Positions 1-7,426 of a stretch of DNA of 15,044 bases are shown here, one piece after another. Position numbers and translations under genes: made by a program. Position 1 is the first letter of the stretch, and each line of letters opens with the position of its first letter. The notes below the pieces were generated by a model, which was not told the origin of the DNA, made no database searches, and saw only the letters and a list, made by a program, of their open reading frames with translations. Source of the stretch: CBDULX01 sp965368175 (GTDB lineage: Bacteria; Pseudomonadota; Gammaproteobacteria; SZUA-229); assembly GCA_965368175.1 (NCBI GenBank), contig CBDULX010000056.1:1-15044 (forward strand). Reading direction: 5' to 3'.

Positions 1-42
1 GGTCGTCAGATCGACCCACAGCGCTTTGTCCAGAAACACTGA
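1..42 (+). CDS. C-terminal end of an M23-type peptidase (partial)
   Basis: Frame 1 reads GRQIDPQRFVQKH and then TGA, with a second in-frame stop (TAA) directly after it. Only the last 13 residues are in the window. The pattern 'G-x-x-(I/V)-D-P-x-R-F-(V/I)' resembles the end of M23 (LytM-type) metallopeptidases, where a 'G..VDP..Y/F(L/V)' tail follows the last strand of the domain. An M23 peptidase gene directly upstream of secA is a common arrangement in gammaproteobacteria. The reading frame and stop are seen directly; the family is inferred from a very short tail plus position, so the product name is tentative. The stop codon lies in the loop of the hairpin at 30-56. Confidence 0.5.
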   Translation, partial: GRQIDPQRFVQKH

Positions 43-56
43 TAATGTGTTTCTGG
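30..56 (+). terminator. Terminator-like hairpin overlapping the stop codon of the upstream gene
   Basis: CCAGAAACAC (30-39) and GTGTTTCTGG (47-56) form a perfect 10-bp stem with a 7-base loop (40-46). TTTT follows at 59-62 and more T-rich sequence at 69-83. The loop contains the TGA stop and the start of the tandem TAA. This would end transcription of the upstream gene before secA. The T-run starts two bases after the stem and is interrupted, so efficiency is uncertain. Confidence 0.55.
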
Positions 57-178
57 CGTTTTCGTCAATATTTCCTTTTTTCTCCTAAAATTTTTCTTTT
101 CAAGCTTAAGCCCACAGGATTTCTCGGGCATAATACACAGCTTTAATAATTACATCTTGTACTAGCCAAAGGTCAATC

Positions 179-2875
179 ATGGTCGCCAGTTTGCTGCGAA
201 AAGTTTTTGGAAGTCGCAATGACCGTCAGGTCAAACGATTCAGTAAAATAGTTACCCAGATTAATAAACTGGAAACCAGTATCCAGTCTCTGAGTGATGA
301 TGCACTCGGTGCAAAGACTGTTGAGTTTCGTCAACGCTATGAGCAGGGTGAAACGCTGGATGACTTGCTGCCTGAAGCCTTTGCTGTCGTCAGGGAAGCG
401 GGTCAGCGTGCACTGTCCATGCGGCATTTTGATGTGCAGCTTATTGGCGGTATTACCTTACATAATGGAAACATTGCCGAAATGCGAACCGGTGAAGGTA
501 AAACCCTGGTGGCGACCCTGGCGGCTTATCTGAATGCCTTATCGGGTAAAGGTGTCCATGTTATTACGGTGAATGATTATCTGGCTACTCGTGATGCGGA
601 ATGGATGGGTCGGTTGTACAGTTTCCTGGGCATGAGTGTGAGTGTGGTGATCAATGGGATGGATCCATTACAGAAAAAACAGGCTTATGCTGCTGATATT
701 ACCTATGGCACTAACAATGAATTTGGATTCGACTACCTGCGCGATAACATGGCATTTTCGGCAGAAGAGCGAGTACAGCGCGAACTCAATTTTGCCATTG
801 TGGATGAGGTGGATTCGATCCTGATCGATGAAGCACGGACTCCACTGATCATTTCAGGTCCAACCAATGATAATTCTGAACTCTATGTGAAATTCAATCA
901 GCTGGTGAAGCATCTGGTCAGGGCGGAGGATGAGGAGTCAGAAGGCGATTTTACCGTCGATGAAAAGAATAAACAGATCCATATGACTGAGACCGGTCAG
1001 GAACATATAGAACAGTTGTTACTGAAAGATGGCGTACTGGTTGAAAATGACAGTCTCTACAGCGCGACGAATATTAATCTAATCCATTATTTAAATGCTG
1101 CTTTAAGGGCCAATGTAATCTACCAGAAAGACGTTCATTACATTGTACAGAACGCTAAGATCGTGATTGTGGATGAATTCACTGGCCGTACCATGGAAGG
1201 CCGTCGCTGGTCTGATGGATTGCACCAGGCAATTGAAGCCAAGGAAGGGGTGCCGATAGAAAACGAAAATCAGACTCTGGCTTCCATTACTTTCCAGAAT
1301 TATTTTCGTCTTTACCAGAAGCTGGCGGGTATGACCGGTACAGCCGATACCGAGGCTTTCGAGTTCCAGCAGATATACGGGCTGGAGGTTATGGTAATTC
1401 CTACTCATATGCCCGTTGCTCGAACAGACTATGGTGATTTGATTTTCATCACGCAGGAAGAAAAATTCAATGCCATCGTTGATGACATTAATGAATGCCA
1501 GCAACGACAACAGCCAGTACTGGTAGGTACGGCTTCGATCGAGGCCTCGGAGTATCTGTCGTCATTACTCGATAAGGCCGGTATTAAACACAATGTTTTG
1601 AATGCCAAACAGCATGAGCGTGAAGCCAATATCATTGCTGAAGCAGGCAGTCCCGGAGCGGTCACCATTGCCACCAATATGGCCGGTCGTGGTACGGATA
1701 TAGTTCTGGGCGGGAACCTGGATGTCGAGCTCAAGGAAAAGCCCGATGCCAGTGAAATCGAACAGGAGATGATGCGTAAAGACTGGTCAAAGCGCCATCA
1801 GCAAGTGCTTGAGGCGGGTGGTTTACATGTGATTGGCAGTGAACGTCACGAATCACGTCGTATCGACAACCAGTTACGCGGTCGATCCGGTCGTCAGGGT
1901 GATGTGGGCTCCACTCGGTTCTATCTGTCGCTGCAGGATGATCTGATGCGTATTTTTGCATCAGACCGGGTGGCCGGGCTGATGAAGAAACTGGGTATGG
2001 AGCAGGGTGAGGCCATTGAACATCCCTGGGTATCTCGCGCCATTGAGAATGCACAACGCAAGGTTGAAGGCCATAACTTTGACATGCGTAAACAGTTGCT
2101 GGAATACGATGATGTGGCTAATGATCAGCGTAAGGTGATCTACAAGCAGCGCAGTGAAATGATGCTGGAAGACGATATGTCAGAAACCATCGAAGCTATT
2201 CGTGAGGATGTTGTCGACACATTATTTCATAACTATGTGCCCCATGGCAGCCTTGAAGAACAATGGGATGTGGAAGGTCTGGAAAATGCAATTGCTGAAA
2301 ATTTCGATATACATTTACGTATTGGCTATTGGCTGGAAAAAGATGATAGCCTGAATGAAGACGGGCTGAAGCTGAAAATTCTGGATGAGATGGAGTCATC
2401 TTATCGTGCGAAGGAATCGTTGGTGGGCAGTGATGAGCTGAGACGCTTTGAGAAATACATCCTGCTTCAGGTGCTGGATAATTTCTGGAAAGAGCATCTT
2501 GCCGCAATGGATTATCTGCGACAGAGTATCCACCTCAGGGGCTATGCACAGAAGAATCCAAAGCAGGAATACAAGCGCGAATCCTTCGAGATGTTCAGTG
2601 AAATGCTGGATAAAATTAAATTCGAAGTAATCAGTATCATTTCCAAGGTACAGATTCGTACAGAAGATATGGATGCTCTGGAGCAGAAGCAGCATGCGCC
2701 ATCGGATGTAAATTACGAACATGCGGAGGCAGGTTCTATGCGTACTGAGGATAAAGCTCAGGAAGAGGAAAAACACCAGCCTTATGTGCGTAATGAGCAA
2801 AAAATTGGTCGTAATGACCCCTGTTACTGTGGCTCGGGTAAAAAATATAAACAGTGTCACGGCAAGCTGAGTTAG
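179..2875 (+). CDS. secA: Protein translocase subunit SecA
   Basis: SecA is the ATPase that pushes unfolded preproteins through the SecYEG channel; it works in the cytosol and at the inner membrane. The 898-aa length is normal for proteobacterial SecA (E. coli 901). The N-terminus (MVASLLRKVFGSRNDR) is typical. Walker A is MRTGEGKT with GEGKT at 105-109, and the DEAD-type Walker B starts at D209 (DEVDSILIDEAR). The second ATPase half is recognisable from TNMAGRGTDI and the QLRGRSGRQGD arginine-finger region. The C-terminal zinc/SecB-binding tail has C882, C884, C893 and H894. AAAGGT at 168-173 lies 5 bases upstream of the ATG and supports this start. A weak promoter candidate is CATAAT at 129-134 with a poor -35 at 106-111. 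No SecM-like arrest peptide is visible upstream. argJ follows after 23 bases. Confidence 0.98.
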   Translation: MVASLLRKVFGSRNDRQVKRFSKIVTQINKLETSIQSLSDDALGAKTVEFRQRYEQGETLDDLLPEAFAVVREAGQRALSMRHFDVQLIGGITLHNGNIAEMRTGEGKTLVATLAAYLNALSGKGVHVITVNDYLATRDAEWMGRLYSFLGMSVSVVINGMDPLQKKQAYAADITYGTNNEFGFDYLRDNMAFSAEERVQRELNFAIVDEVDSILIDEARTPLIISGPTNDNSELYVKFNQLVKHLVRAEDEESEGDFTVDEKNKQIHMTETGQEHIEQLLLKDGVLVENDSLYSATNINLIHYLNAALRANVIYQKDVHYIVQNAKIVIVDEFTGRTMEGRRWSDGLHQAIEAKEGVPIENENQTLASITFQNYFRLYQKLAGMTGTADTEAFEFQQIYGLEVMVIPTHMPVARTDYGDLIFITQEEKFNAIVDDINECQQRQQPVLVGTASIEASEYLSSLLDKAGIKHNVLNAKQHEREANIIAEAGSPGAVTIATNMAGRGTDIVLGGNLDVELKEKPDASEIEQEMMRKDWSKRHQQVLEAGGLHVIGSERHESRRIDNQLRGRSGRQGDVGSTRFYLSLQDDLMRIFASDRVAGLMKKLGMEQGEAIEHPWVSRAIENAQRKVEGHNFDMRKQLLEYDDVANDQRKVIYKQRSEMMLEDDMSETIEAIREDVVDTLFHNYVPHGSLEEQWDVEGLENAIAENFDIHLRIGYWLEKDDSLNEDGLKLKILDEMESSYRAKESLVGSDELRRFEKYILLQVLDNFWKEHLAAMDYLRQSIHLRGYAQKNPKQEYKRESFEMFSEMLDKIKFEVISIISKVQIRTEDMDALEQKQHAPSDVNYEHAEAGSMRTEDKAQEEEKHQPYVRNEQKIGRNDPCYCGSGKKYKQCHGKLS

Positions 2876-2898
2876 TGATTAAGATTGAGTATTGATTG

Positions 2899-4113
2899 AT
2901 GGCTGTTGGACTGAAAGAACCGAAAAAACTATTACCTGTCAAGGGTATTAAGACATCTACGATAGCAGCGGGGATTAAAAAATCAGGTACTAATGACCTG
3001 GTATTGTTTGAGCTGGCAGAGTCCAGTCGTTGTGCGGCAGTATTTACCCGCAATCTGTTTTGTGCCGCACCTGTTGCTTTGGCCAGGCTGCATTTAGCAA
3101 AACATGCTCCTCGTTATTTATTGATCAATTCTGGTAACGCCAATGCAGGAACCGGTCATCAGGGTATGGATGATGCACGTCAGTGCTGTCAGTTAGTGGC
3201 GGATATTGCGGAATGTCAGGCGGCTGAAGTGCTGCCATTTTCTACCGGTGTTATCGGTCAAAACCTGCCGGTTGATAAATTCAGCAATGCCTTGCCACAG
3301 TTGCTATCCGCACTGAAAGAAGATGGCTGGATAGAGGCCGGCCGTGGGATTATGACCACCGACACTCTGATGAAGGGCATCTCGAGACAGATTGAGCTGG
3401 ATAATAAGACCATCACGATTACCGGTATTGCCAAGGGCTCTGGTATGATTCGGCCTGAAATGGCAACTATGCTGGCTTATATCGGCACAGATCTGGCCAT
3501 TACTGAATCATTGCTGCATAAATGCCTGGAAAAAGCGGTCCAGACGTCATTTAATGCCATCACAGTGGATGGTGATACCTCTACTAATGATGCCTGTATT
3601 TTGATGGCTACAGGTCAGGCGGGTAATGTAGAAATTTCTTCTGAGAATGATGCTTACTACCTGTTCGAAACTACTGTGGTCGAGATCTGTGAGTTTCTGG
3701 CACAGGCCATCATTCGTGACGGAGAAGGCGCAAGCAAATTCATTACCCTGGATGTAGTTCATGGGGCCAGCTATCAGGATGCCCGAGATATAGCCTATAC
3801 TGTGGCACATTCTCCATTGGTAAAAACGGCACTGTTTGCCAGTGATCCTAACTGGGGGCGTATTCTGGCCGCCGTTGGACGTGCAGGTGTGGCTATAGAT
3901 CTTGATAAAATCGAAATATTTCTTGATGATGTGTGTATCGTTAATCAAGGTGGACGAGCGGCCAGTTATACCGAAGAGCAGGGTCAGGCGGTGATGTCGC
4001 AGGATGAAATCAATATTCGGATTGATTTACACGCCGGTGATAACAGTGCCCGCATCTGGACCTGTGATCTGTCTTATGACTATGTACGGATTAATGCTGA
4101 ATATCGAAGTTGA
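2899..4113 (+). CDS. argJ: Bifunctional glutamate N-acetyltransferase / ornithine acetyltransferase ArgJ
   Basis: ArgJ moves the acetyl group from N-acetylornithine to glutamate, recycling it in arginine biosynthesis; bifunctional forms can also make N-acetylglutamate from acetyl-CoA. I start it at the ATG at 2899 (404 aa), giving MAVGLKEPKKLLPVKGI, which fits the family; an in-frame TTG lies one codon upstream. The autocleavage motif KGSGMIRPEMATML is present, with nucleophile T190 at the start of the beta chain. The NSGNANAGTG segment (77-86) and the oxyanion-hole STG at 116-118 are also present. It ends in NAEYRS, like the NADYR(T/S) tails of ArgJ. The ribosome site is weak (AAGATTGAG at 2881-2889), so translation may depend on coupling to secA. 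Nothing looks broken. Mono- versus bifunctional activity cannot be decided from sequence alone. Confidence 0.96.
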   Translation: MAVGLKEPKKLLPVKGIKTSTIAAGIKKSGTNDLVLFELAESSRCAAVFTRNLFCAAPVALARLHLAKHAPRYLLINSGNANAGTGHQGMDDARQCCQLVADIAECQAAEVLPFSTGVIGQNLPVDKFSNALPQLLSALKEDGWIEAGRGIMTTDTLMKGISRQIELDNKTITITGIAKGSGMIRPEMATMLAYIGTDLAITESLLHKCLEKAVQTSFNAITVDGDTSTNDACILMATGQAGNVEISSENDAYYLFETTVVEICEFLAQAIIRDGEGASKFITLDVVHGASYQDARDIAYTVAHSPLVKTALFASDPNWGRILAAVGRAGVAIDLDKIEIFLDDVCIVNQGGRAASYTEEQGQAVMSQDEINIRIDLHAGDNSARIWTCDLSYDYVRINAEYRS

Positions 4114-4115
4114 AC

Positions 4116-5066
4116 ATGTCTGAATCAGGCAAGGCTGTTGTGCATATCGCGGTTGCCGCTATAGTAAATGAGCAACAGCAGATTCTGGTCACTTTACGGC
4201 CGGACCATGTGCATCAGGGAGGTTTGTGGGAATTTCCTGGTGGCAAGGTGGAATCAGGAGAAACGGTCAGTCAGGCGCTGCAGCGGGAAGTTACCGAGGA
4301 GCTGGGGCTTCAACTTGAGCACAGCGAACCTTTGATTCGTATTCAGCACGCTTACCCGGATAAAACTGTGTTACTGGATGTCTGGCGGGTAACGCAATTT
4401 TCAGGTATACCTTTTGGTCTTGAAGGTCAGGCCATGCAATGGCGTGATATTACATCACTGGATGCCAGTGATTTTCCTCAGGCTAATCGCACCATCATCC
4501 ATGCTTTGCAGTATCCTGATATCTATATGATTACTGGTTCATTCCGGGACGAGTCCGACTTCGAGCAGCGACTAAGTCACGCTCTGGAAAAAGGTATAAA
4601 GCTGGTTCAATTGAGGATCAAATCGATTGAATCTGATCTGGACTATTTGCATTATGCGCAGCTGGCACAGTCAATATGCCGTCCTTATAGCGCGCGTATA
4701 GTATTGAATGCTTCCCTCGAGGTGTTTGGTAAAAGCGAGGCTGATGGCTTGCATTTAAGCAGTCAAAGGATATTTGAATACCAGAAACGACCTGTCTCAG
4801 ATCAAGTTCTATTGTCTGTATCCTGTCATAATATTCAGCAGTTACATCAGGCGGCTCGATTAGAGGCCGACCTGGTTCTGATCTCACCGGTAAAGGAAAC
4901 CAGTAGCCATCCTGGTGTGCGCGGTATTGGTTGGGACGGATTCGCTGAACTGGTGAGTCATGTTAATGTACCTGCTTATGCTCTTGGTGGTATGCAGGTG
5001 AATGATATAGCTATGGCAAAACGCTCAGGAGCCCAGGGAATAGCTGCGATTTCAAGTTACTGGTGA
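4116..5066 (+). CDS. mutT: Nudix (MutT-type) hydrolase fused to a ThiE-like domain
   Basis: Two domains are visible in 316 aa. Residues 1-133 are a MutT-type Nudix hydrolase with a perfect Nudix box at 43-65 (G43, E49, R57-E58, E61-E62, G64). MutT removes oxidised nucleotides such as 8-oxo-dGTP before they are built into DNA. Residues 137-316 resemble thiamine-phosphate synthase (ThiE/TenI fold): VQLRIK at 164-169, ADGLHL at 209-214, SVSCHN at 234-239, SPVKET at 258-263, ALGGM at 289-293. Fusions of this kind are known in Pseudomonas and other gammaproteobacteria. Several ThiE catalytic positions differ from the usual residues (REK is RIK; the N-D of the phosphate site is LNAS), so this half may not make thiamine phosphate. 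I chose the ATG two bases after the argJ stop; a TTG at 4110 is less likely. The position downstream of secA matches E. coli mutT. Confidence 0.88.
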   Translation: MSESGKAVVHIAVAAIVNEQQQILVTLRPDHVHQGGLWEFPGGKVESGETVSQALQREVTEELGLQLEHSEPLIRIQHAYPDKTVLLDVWRVTQFSGIPFGLEGQAMQWRDITSLDASDFPQANRTIIHALQYPDIYMITGSFRDESDFEQRLSHALEKGIKLVQLRIKSIESDLDYLHYAQLAQSICRPYSARIVLNASLEVFGKSEADGLHLSSQRIFEYQKRPVSDQVLLSVSCHNIQQLHQAARLEADLVLISPVKETSSHPGVRGIGWDGFAELVSHVNVPAYALGGMQVNDIAMAKRSGAQGIAAISSYW

Positions 5067-5067
5067 T

Positions 5068-5538
5068 ATGAAAGATAAACTGTTTTTGATCGGCGTGGCA
5101 ATGGTGTTCGTGTTGTCCTATGGCGTCGGGCAGTGGTTGAGTAGTCAGCAGATGGGTAAAAAGCTGCCGATACAAACCATGACATCTAACCCCTGTGACC
5201 CTACAGTGGAAACCTGTCAGGCAAAATTCAATGGACATACACTCAGGTTGGTATTCCTCGACAAACCATCTAGCATGACGCCATTTCGAGTCAGGCTTGA
5301 ATCTGATTCAGAACAGATTGACAACATCCTGCTTGATTTCAAAATGCCCGGGATGAATATGGGTATCAATCGATATCACCTGATAAAAGAAAATTCGTAC
5401 TGGCAGAATCAGCTGGTGCTGCCTGTGTGTAGCCTTGGTAGGAATGACTGGGTATTAACGCTGGAGCTGGAACAAAATGGGATTTTGTGGACCACTGAGT
5501 TTAATTTTTCGAATTCAGCGAGTAGGGTTAATTTGTAG
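5068..5538 (+). CDS. Small membrane-anchored protein with MPGMNMG motif (possibly YtkA/FixH-like)
   Basis: This is a 156-aa protein of unknown function. Residues 5-23 form one hydrophobic segment (uncleaved anchor or signal peptide), so the rest probably lies in the periplasm. The soluble part has C43 and C50 in a short spacer and then a region rich in beta-strand patterns. It contains MPGMNMG at 93-99, followed by an N-R-Y-x-L strand, LPVCSLGRNDW at 118-128 (C121, W128), and a final beta-rich stretch. The order 'MPGM... then LP/G-R-x-W' recalls YtkA/FixH-type domains ('sMPgM' then 'GrW'), which occur near copper or oxidase-assembly genes; this is a weak family match by eye. The methionines and cysteines could bind metal, which is inference only. 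It starts one base after the stop of the Nudix gene and is the last gene of the + operon. Confidence 0.75.
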   Translation: MKDKLFLIGVAMVFVLSYGVGQWLSSQQMGKKLPIQTMTSNPCDPTVETCQAKFNGHTLRLVFLDKPSSMTPFRVRLESDSEQIDNILLDFKMPGMNMGINRYHLIKENSYWQNQLVLPVCSLGRNDWVLTLELEQNGILWTTEFNFSNSASRVNL

Positions 5539-5920
5539 TAGTCAAACCTTATTTAACAATTCAGGTCTGTACTGAATGGCTTCAAACACCCTGAAGCTGA
5601 CGTTTGCTAACTAAAATCAAAAGATTTGCCACAGAGTCACAGAGAACACAGAGTTTTTATAAGTTTGCCCTAATACAGCCACGACTTTTTTCTCTGTGCG
5701 CTCTGTGACTCTGCGGCAAAGTTTTAAATTTTTTAATCAGTCTGCTGCTGGATAATTGCGGACATAAATAACTCTCAGTTTATATTGCGACTAGTTATTC
5801 AATGTGTCGTATTAAGTCCTGATTTATACAATTAAATCCATTAAACCCCTGCATTTCATTCTCTTTTCTTGTTAATAATGAGTTTAATTCAATAAGCTAG
5901 TGTTATTGAGTGCGCCCTAA
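5539..5920. other. 382-base gene-free zone between convergent operons
   Basis: No convincing reading frame is seen on either strand. The zone separates the + operon ending at 5538 from zapD, which ends at 5921 on the - strand. Besides the large inverted repeat at 5625-5720 (listed separately) there are two small hairpins just after the + operon: ATTCAG/CTGAAT (5559-5564 with 5572-5577) and GCTTCA/TGAAGC (5579-5584 with 5592-5597), each with a 7-base loop. Neither is followed by a T-run. Near zapD, TCAATAA/TTATTGA (5889-5895 with 5903-5909) is an AT-only stem and a poor terminator candidate. The rest, 5721-5888, is AT-rich with nothing I recognise. Confidence 0.7.
5625..5720. repeat. Imperfect 29-bp inverted repeat built of CACAGAG heptamers; possible bidirectional terminator or dispersed repeat
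   Basis: The left arm (5625-5653) and right arm (5692-5720) pair at 26 of 29 positions across a 38-base loop. The left arm carries three CACAGAG units (5630-5636, 5638-5644, 5647-5653), spaced 8 and 9 bases apart. The right arm has CTCTGTG at 5692-5698 and 5701-5707 and a variant CTCTGCG at 5709-5715. T-rich sequence lies outside both ends: TTTTAAATTTTTT after the right arm and, read on the - strand, ATCTTTTGATTTT after the left arm. Position and shape suit a two-way terminator between converging operons. From memory, similar CACAGAG/CTCTGTG elements occur as dispersed intergenic repeats in many environmental bacteria; I could not verify this. No target-site duplication is visible. Confidence 0.7.
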
Positions 5921-6745
5921 TTAAAGAAAACAACAGGCCAGGCGGAATGGAACATCTGAGCCTTCCTGTTCCGGGCGCTGGGCTGGATTATGTGTTTTCA
6001 AAAAGCGAATTGAAAAACGCTGACGACCGGCGCTGATTTCAGGGAAGATGTGGGCATTAATATCCACCATCACACGAATAAGCAGACACGTCTGCGTGGT
6101 TTCCAGATTTTTCTGAAAGAAACCATTTTCGGCCACTTCATCTATATATTCCGTACTGTCTCGAATCACCTGTAGTATGAGGTTAATTGCAGTTTGCATA
6201 GTTTCGAATGGTTTGAACCATTGCATGAGTATCTGTTTGCGATTTTCGTAGGGTTGCTTTAACCAGTAGGCATAAATAGGCAGGTCGAAGTCACAAAGAC
6301 CACCGGGCATGGTCAGTCGCTGTTTAATAGCATTAAGCAATTCATTCTGATGCAGTTCCTGGCCTATATTTCCAGTAGAGTTCAGTAATTCCATGATGCA
6401 TTTTTTCTGGTCGTCTATCAACAGGCTGAGTTTGCCATGATTAATATCTGGAATTTCGATAAAAGCCTGCAGGTTTGAATTCTGTCGCTCAAGTTCCTTA
6501 ATGGTTTCACGCTTGATATCGCCGCGGCTGACCAGTGCCAGTATTTCAAGGATGGCTTTGATGGCACTGTGTGTGTCCCAGGCCGAATTGTGTTCAAGGT
6601 GTTGCTGAAATTGTTTGAACAGGTGATCGAGACGCAAGAAGGTGCGGATACGCTCATTAAGTGGTTGTTCGAAAATGAGTTGTTCAGACACTCTGCTATC
6701 CAAAGCTTGAATATTTATACTGGCTGTATTGTTACACAGATTCAT
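5921..6745 (-). CDS. zapD: Cell division protein ZapD
   Basis: ZapD (YacF) binds the FtsZ C-terminus and cross-links FtsZ filaments in the Z-ring. The signature FEQPLNERIRTFLRL at 25-39 matches the family's N-terminal 'FE.PLNE..R..LR' motif, and the tail SDVPFRLACC matches its C-terminal 'D(V/I)PF.L.CC' strand. The protein is soluble and largely helical. At 274 aa it is longer than E. coli ZapD (247 aa), mainly through about 20 extra residues before the conserved start. The start at 6745 is backed by a good ribosome site at 6752-6756, so the extension is probably real. It is the last gene of the pilBCD-coaE-zapD series, 72 bases after coaE. The yacG gene that often lies beside it is absent. 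Confidence 0.95.
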   Translation of the reverse strand: MNLCNNTASINIQALDSRVSEQLIFEQPLNERIRTFLRLDHLFKQFQQHLEHNSAWDTHSAIKAILEILALVSRGDIKRETIKELERQNSNLQAFIEIPDINHGKLSLLIDDQKKCIMELLNSTGNIGQELHQNELLNAIKQRLTMPGGLCDFDLPIYAYWLKQPYENRKQILMQWFKPFETMQTAINLILQVIRDSTEYIDEVAENGFFQKNLETTQTCLLIRVMVDINAHIFPEISAGRQRFSIRFLKTHNPAQRPEQEGSDVPFRLACCFL

Positions 6746-6751
6746 TAGAAA

Positions 6752-6756
6752 TCCTT
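6752..6756 (-). promoter_or_regulatory. Ribosome binding site deciding the zapD start
   Basis: On the - strand AAGGA stands 6 bases upstream of the ATG at 6745. It is the clearest ribosome site among the - strand genes and supports the long N-terminus of ZapD. The rest of the coaE-zapD gap (6757-6817) is AT-rich, with two long T-runs on the + strand (poly-A in the zapD sense). Confidence 0.7.
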
Positions 6757-6817
6757 AATTGATATCGCATTTCAAGCAAGACTGGATGGAAATTGTATTT
6801 TTTTAAATTTTTTTGAT

Positions 6818-7423
6818 TTATACCCTTTCAGACTGCGCTAGTGCAAGATATTTATGGTGTAAGTCTTTAACCTTTTCTAAAAGTGTTGCCTGGTTGGCAT
6901 TGTTTTCGATCACATCATCCGCAGCTTTCAGTCTCTGTTCACGACTGGCCTGGGCAAGAAGTATGTTTTCGATTTGCTGTTTACTGCGCTTATCTCGTTC
7001 TTTAACTCGACTGATCTGGAATTTCTGATCACAATCGACAACCAGTATGCGATCGATATAGGAGTTATTCCCTGTTTCTATGAGTAAGGGAATAACTACT
7101 ATAGCATATGGCGAGTGTAGTTTTTTGAGTCGTTCGGTTACCAGGTGTCGAATTCGCGGATGCAGAATGGTTTCAAGCTGCTTACGCGCTTCGGGATCAT
7201 TGAATGTGATGCTACCAAGTTTGTCCCGATTGAGGCTACCATTCTGCTTCAGTACTTCCTTGCCGAAGTATGCGGTGATGTCTGCTAATGCTGGCTGGCC
7301 GGGTTGTACCAGCTCCCGCGCGATGAGATCGGTATCAATAATGGGTACGCCAAGCTGTGAAAATAAATCAGAGACAACGGTCTTACCGCTGCCAATGCCA
7401 CCGGTGAGACCAATTACCAGCAT
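6818..7423 (-). CDS. coaE: Dephospho-CoA kinase
   Basis: CoaE phosphorylates the 3'-OH of the ribose of dephospho-CoA with ATP, the last step of coenzyme A synthesis, in the cytosol. At 201 aa it has the usual length. The P-loop GGIGSGKT is at 8-15. D30-T31-D32 (DTD) is the conserved substrate/catalytic region, HPRIR is present, and the mid-protein VVIPLLIETG matches the family 'v.P.LfE' stretch. The start follows the pilD stop by 3 bases, with only a weak AGGT upstream, so coupling to pilD translation is likely. A 5-bp stem (GTTAG 7426-7430 with CTAAC 7438-7442) spans the pilD stop just before the ATG. The pilD-coaE-zapD order is common in gammaproteobacteria. Confidence 0.97.
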   Translation of the reverse strand: MLVIGLTGGIGSGKTVVSDLFSQLGVPIIDTDLIARELVQPGQPALADITAYFGKEVLKQNGSLNRDKLGSITFNDPEARKQLETILHPRIRHLVTERLKKLHSPYAIVVIPLLIETGNNSYIDRILVVDCDQKFQISRVKERDKRSKQQIENILLAQASREQRLKAADDVIENNANQATLLEKVKDLHHKYLALAQSERV

Positions 7424-7426
7424 GAG

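Noticed and set aside
1..178. SecM-like arrest peptide upstream of secA
   Set aside because: The upstream frame ends at 42 in QRFVQKH, with no FxxxxWIxxxxGIRAGP-type pattern, and the 136-base leader has no suitable small frame.
1103..2860. Several - strand open frames inside secA
   Set aside because: All overlap an intact, highly conserved secA; none has a recognisable domain or start signal.
5625..5720. CRISPR-like array from the CACAGAG units
   Set aside because: The units are 7 bases with 1-2 base spacers and are mirrored as an inverted repeat; there are no spacers of CRISPR length and no cas genes.
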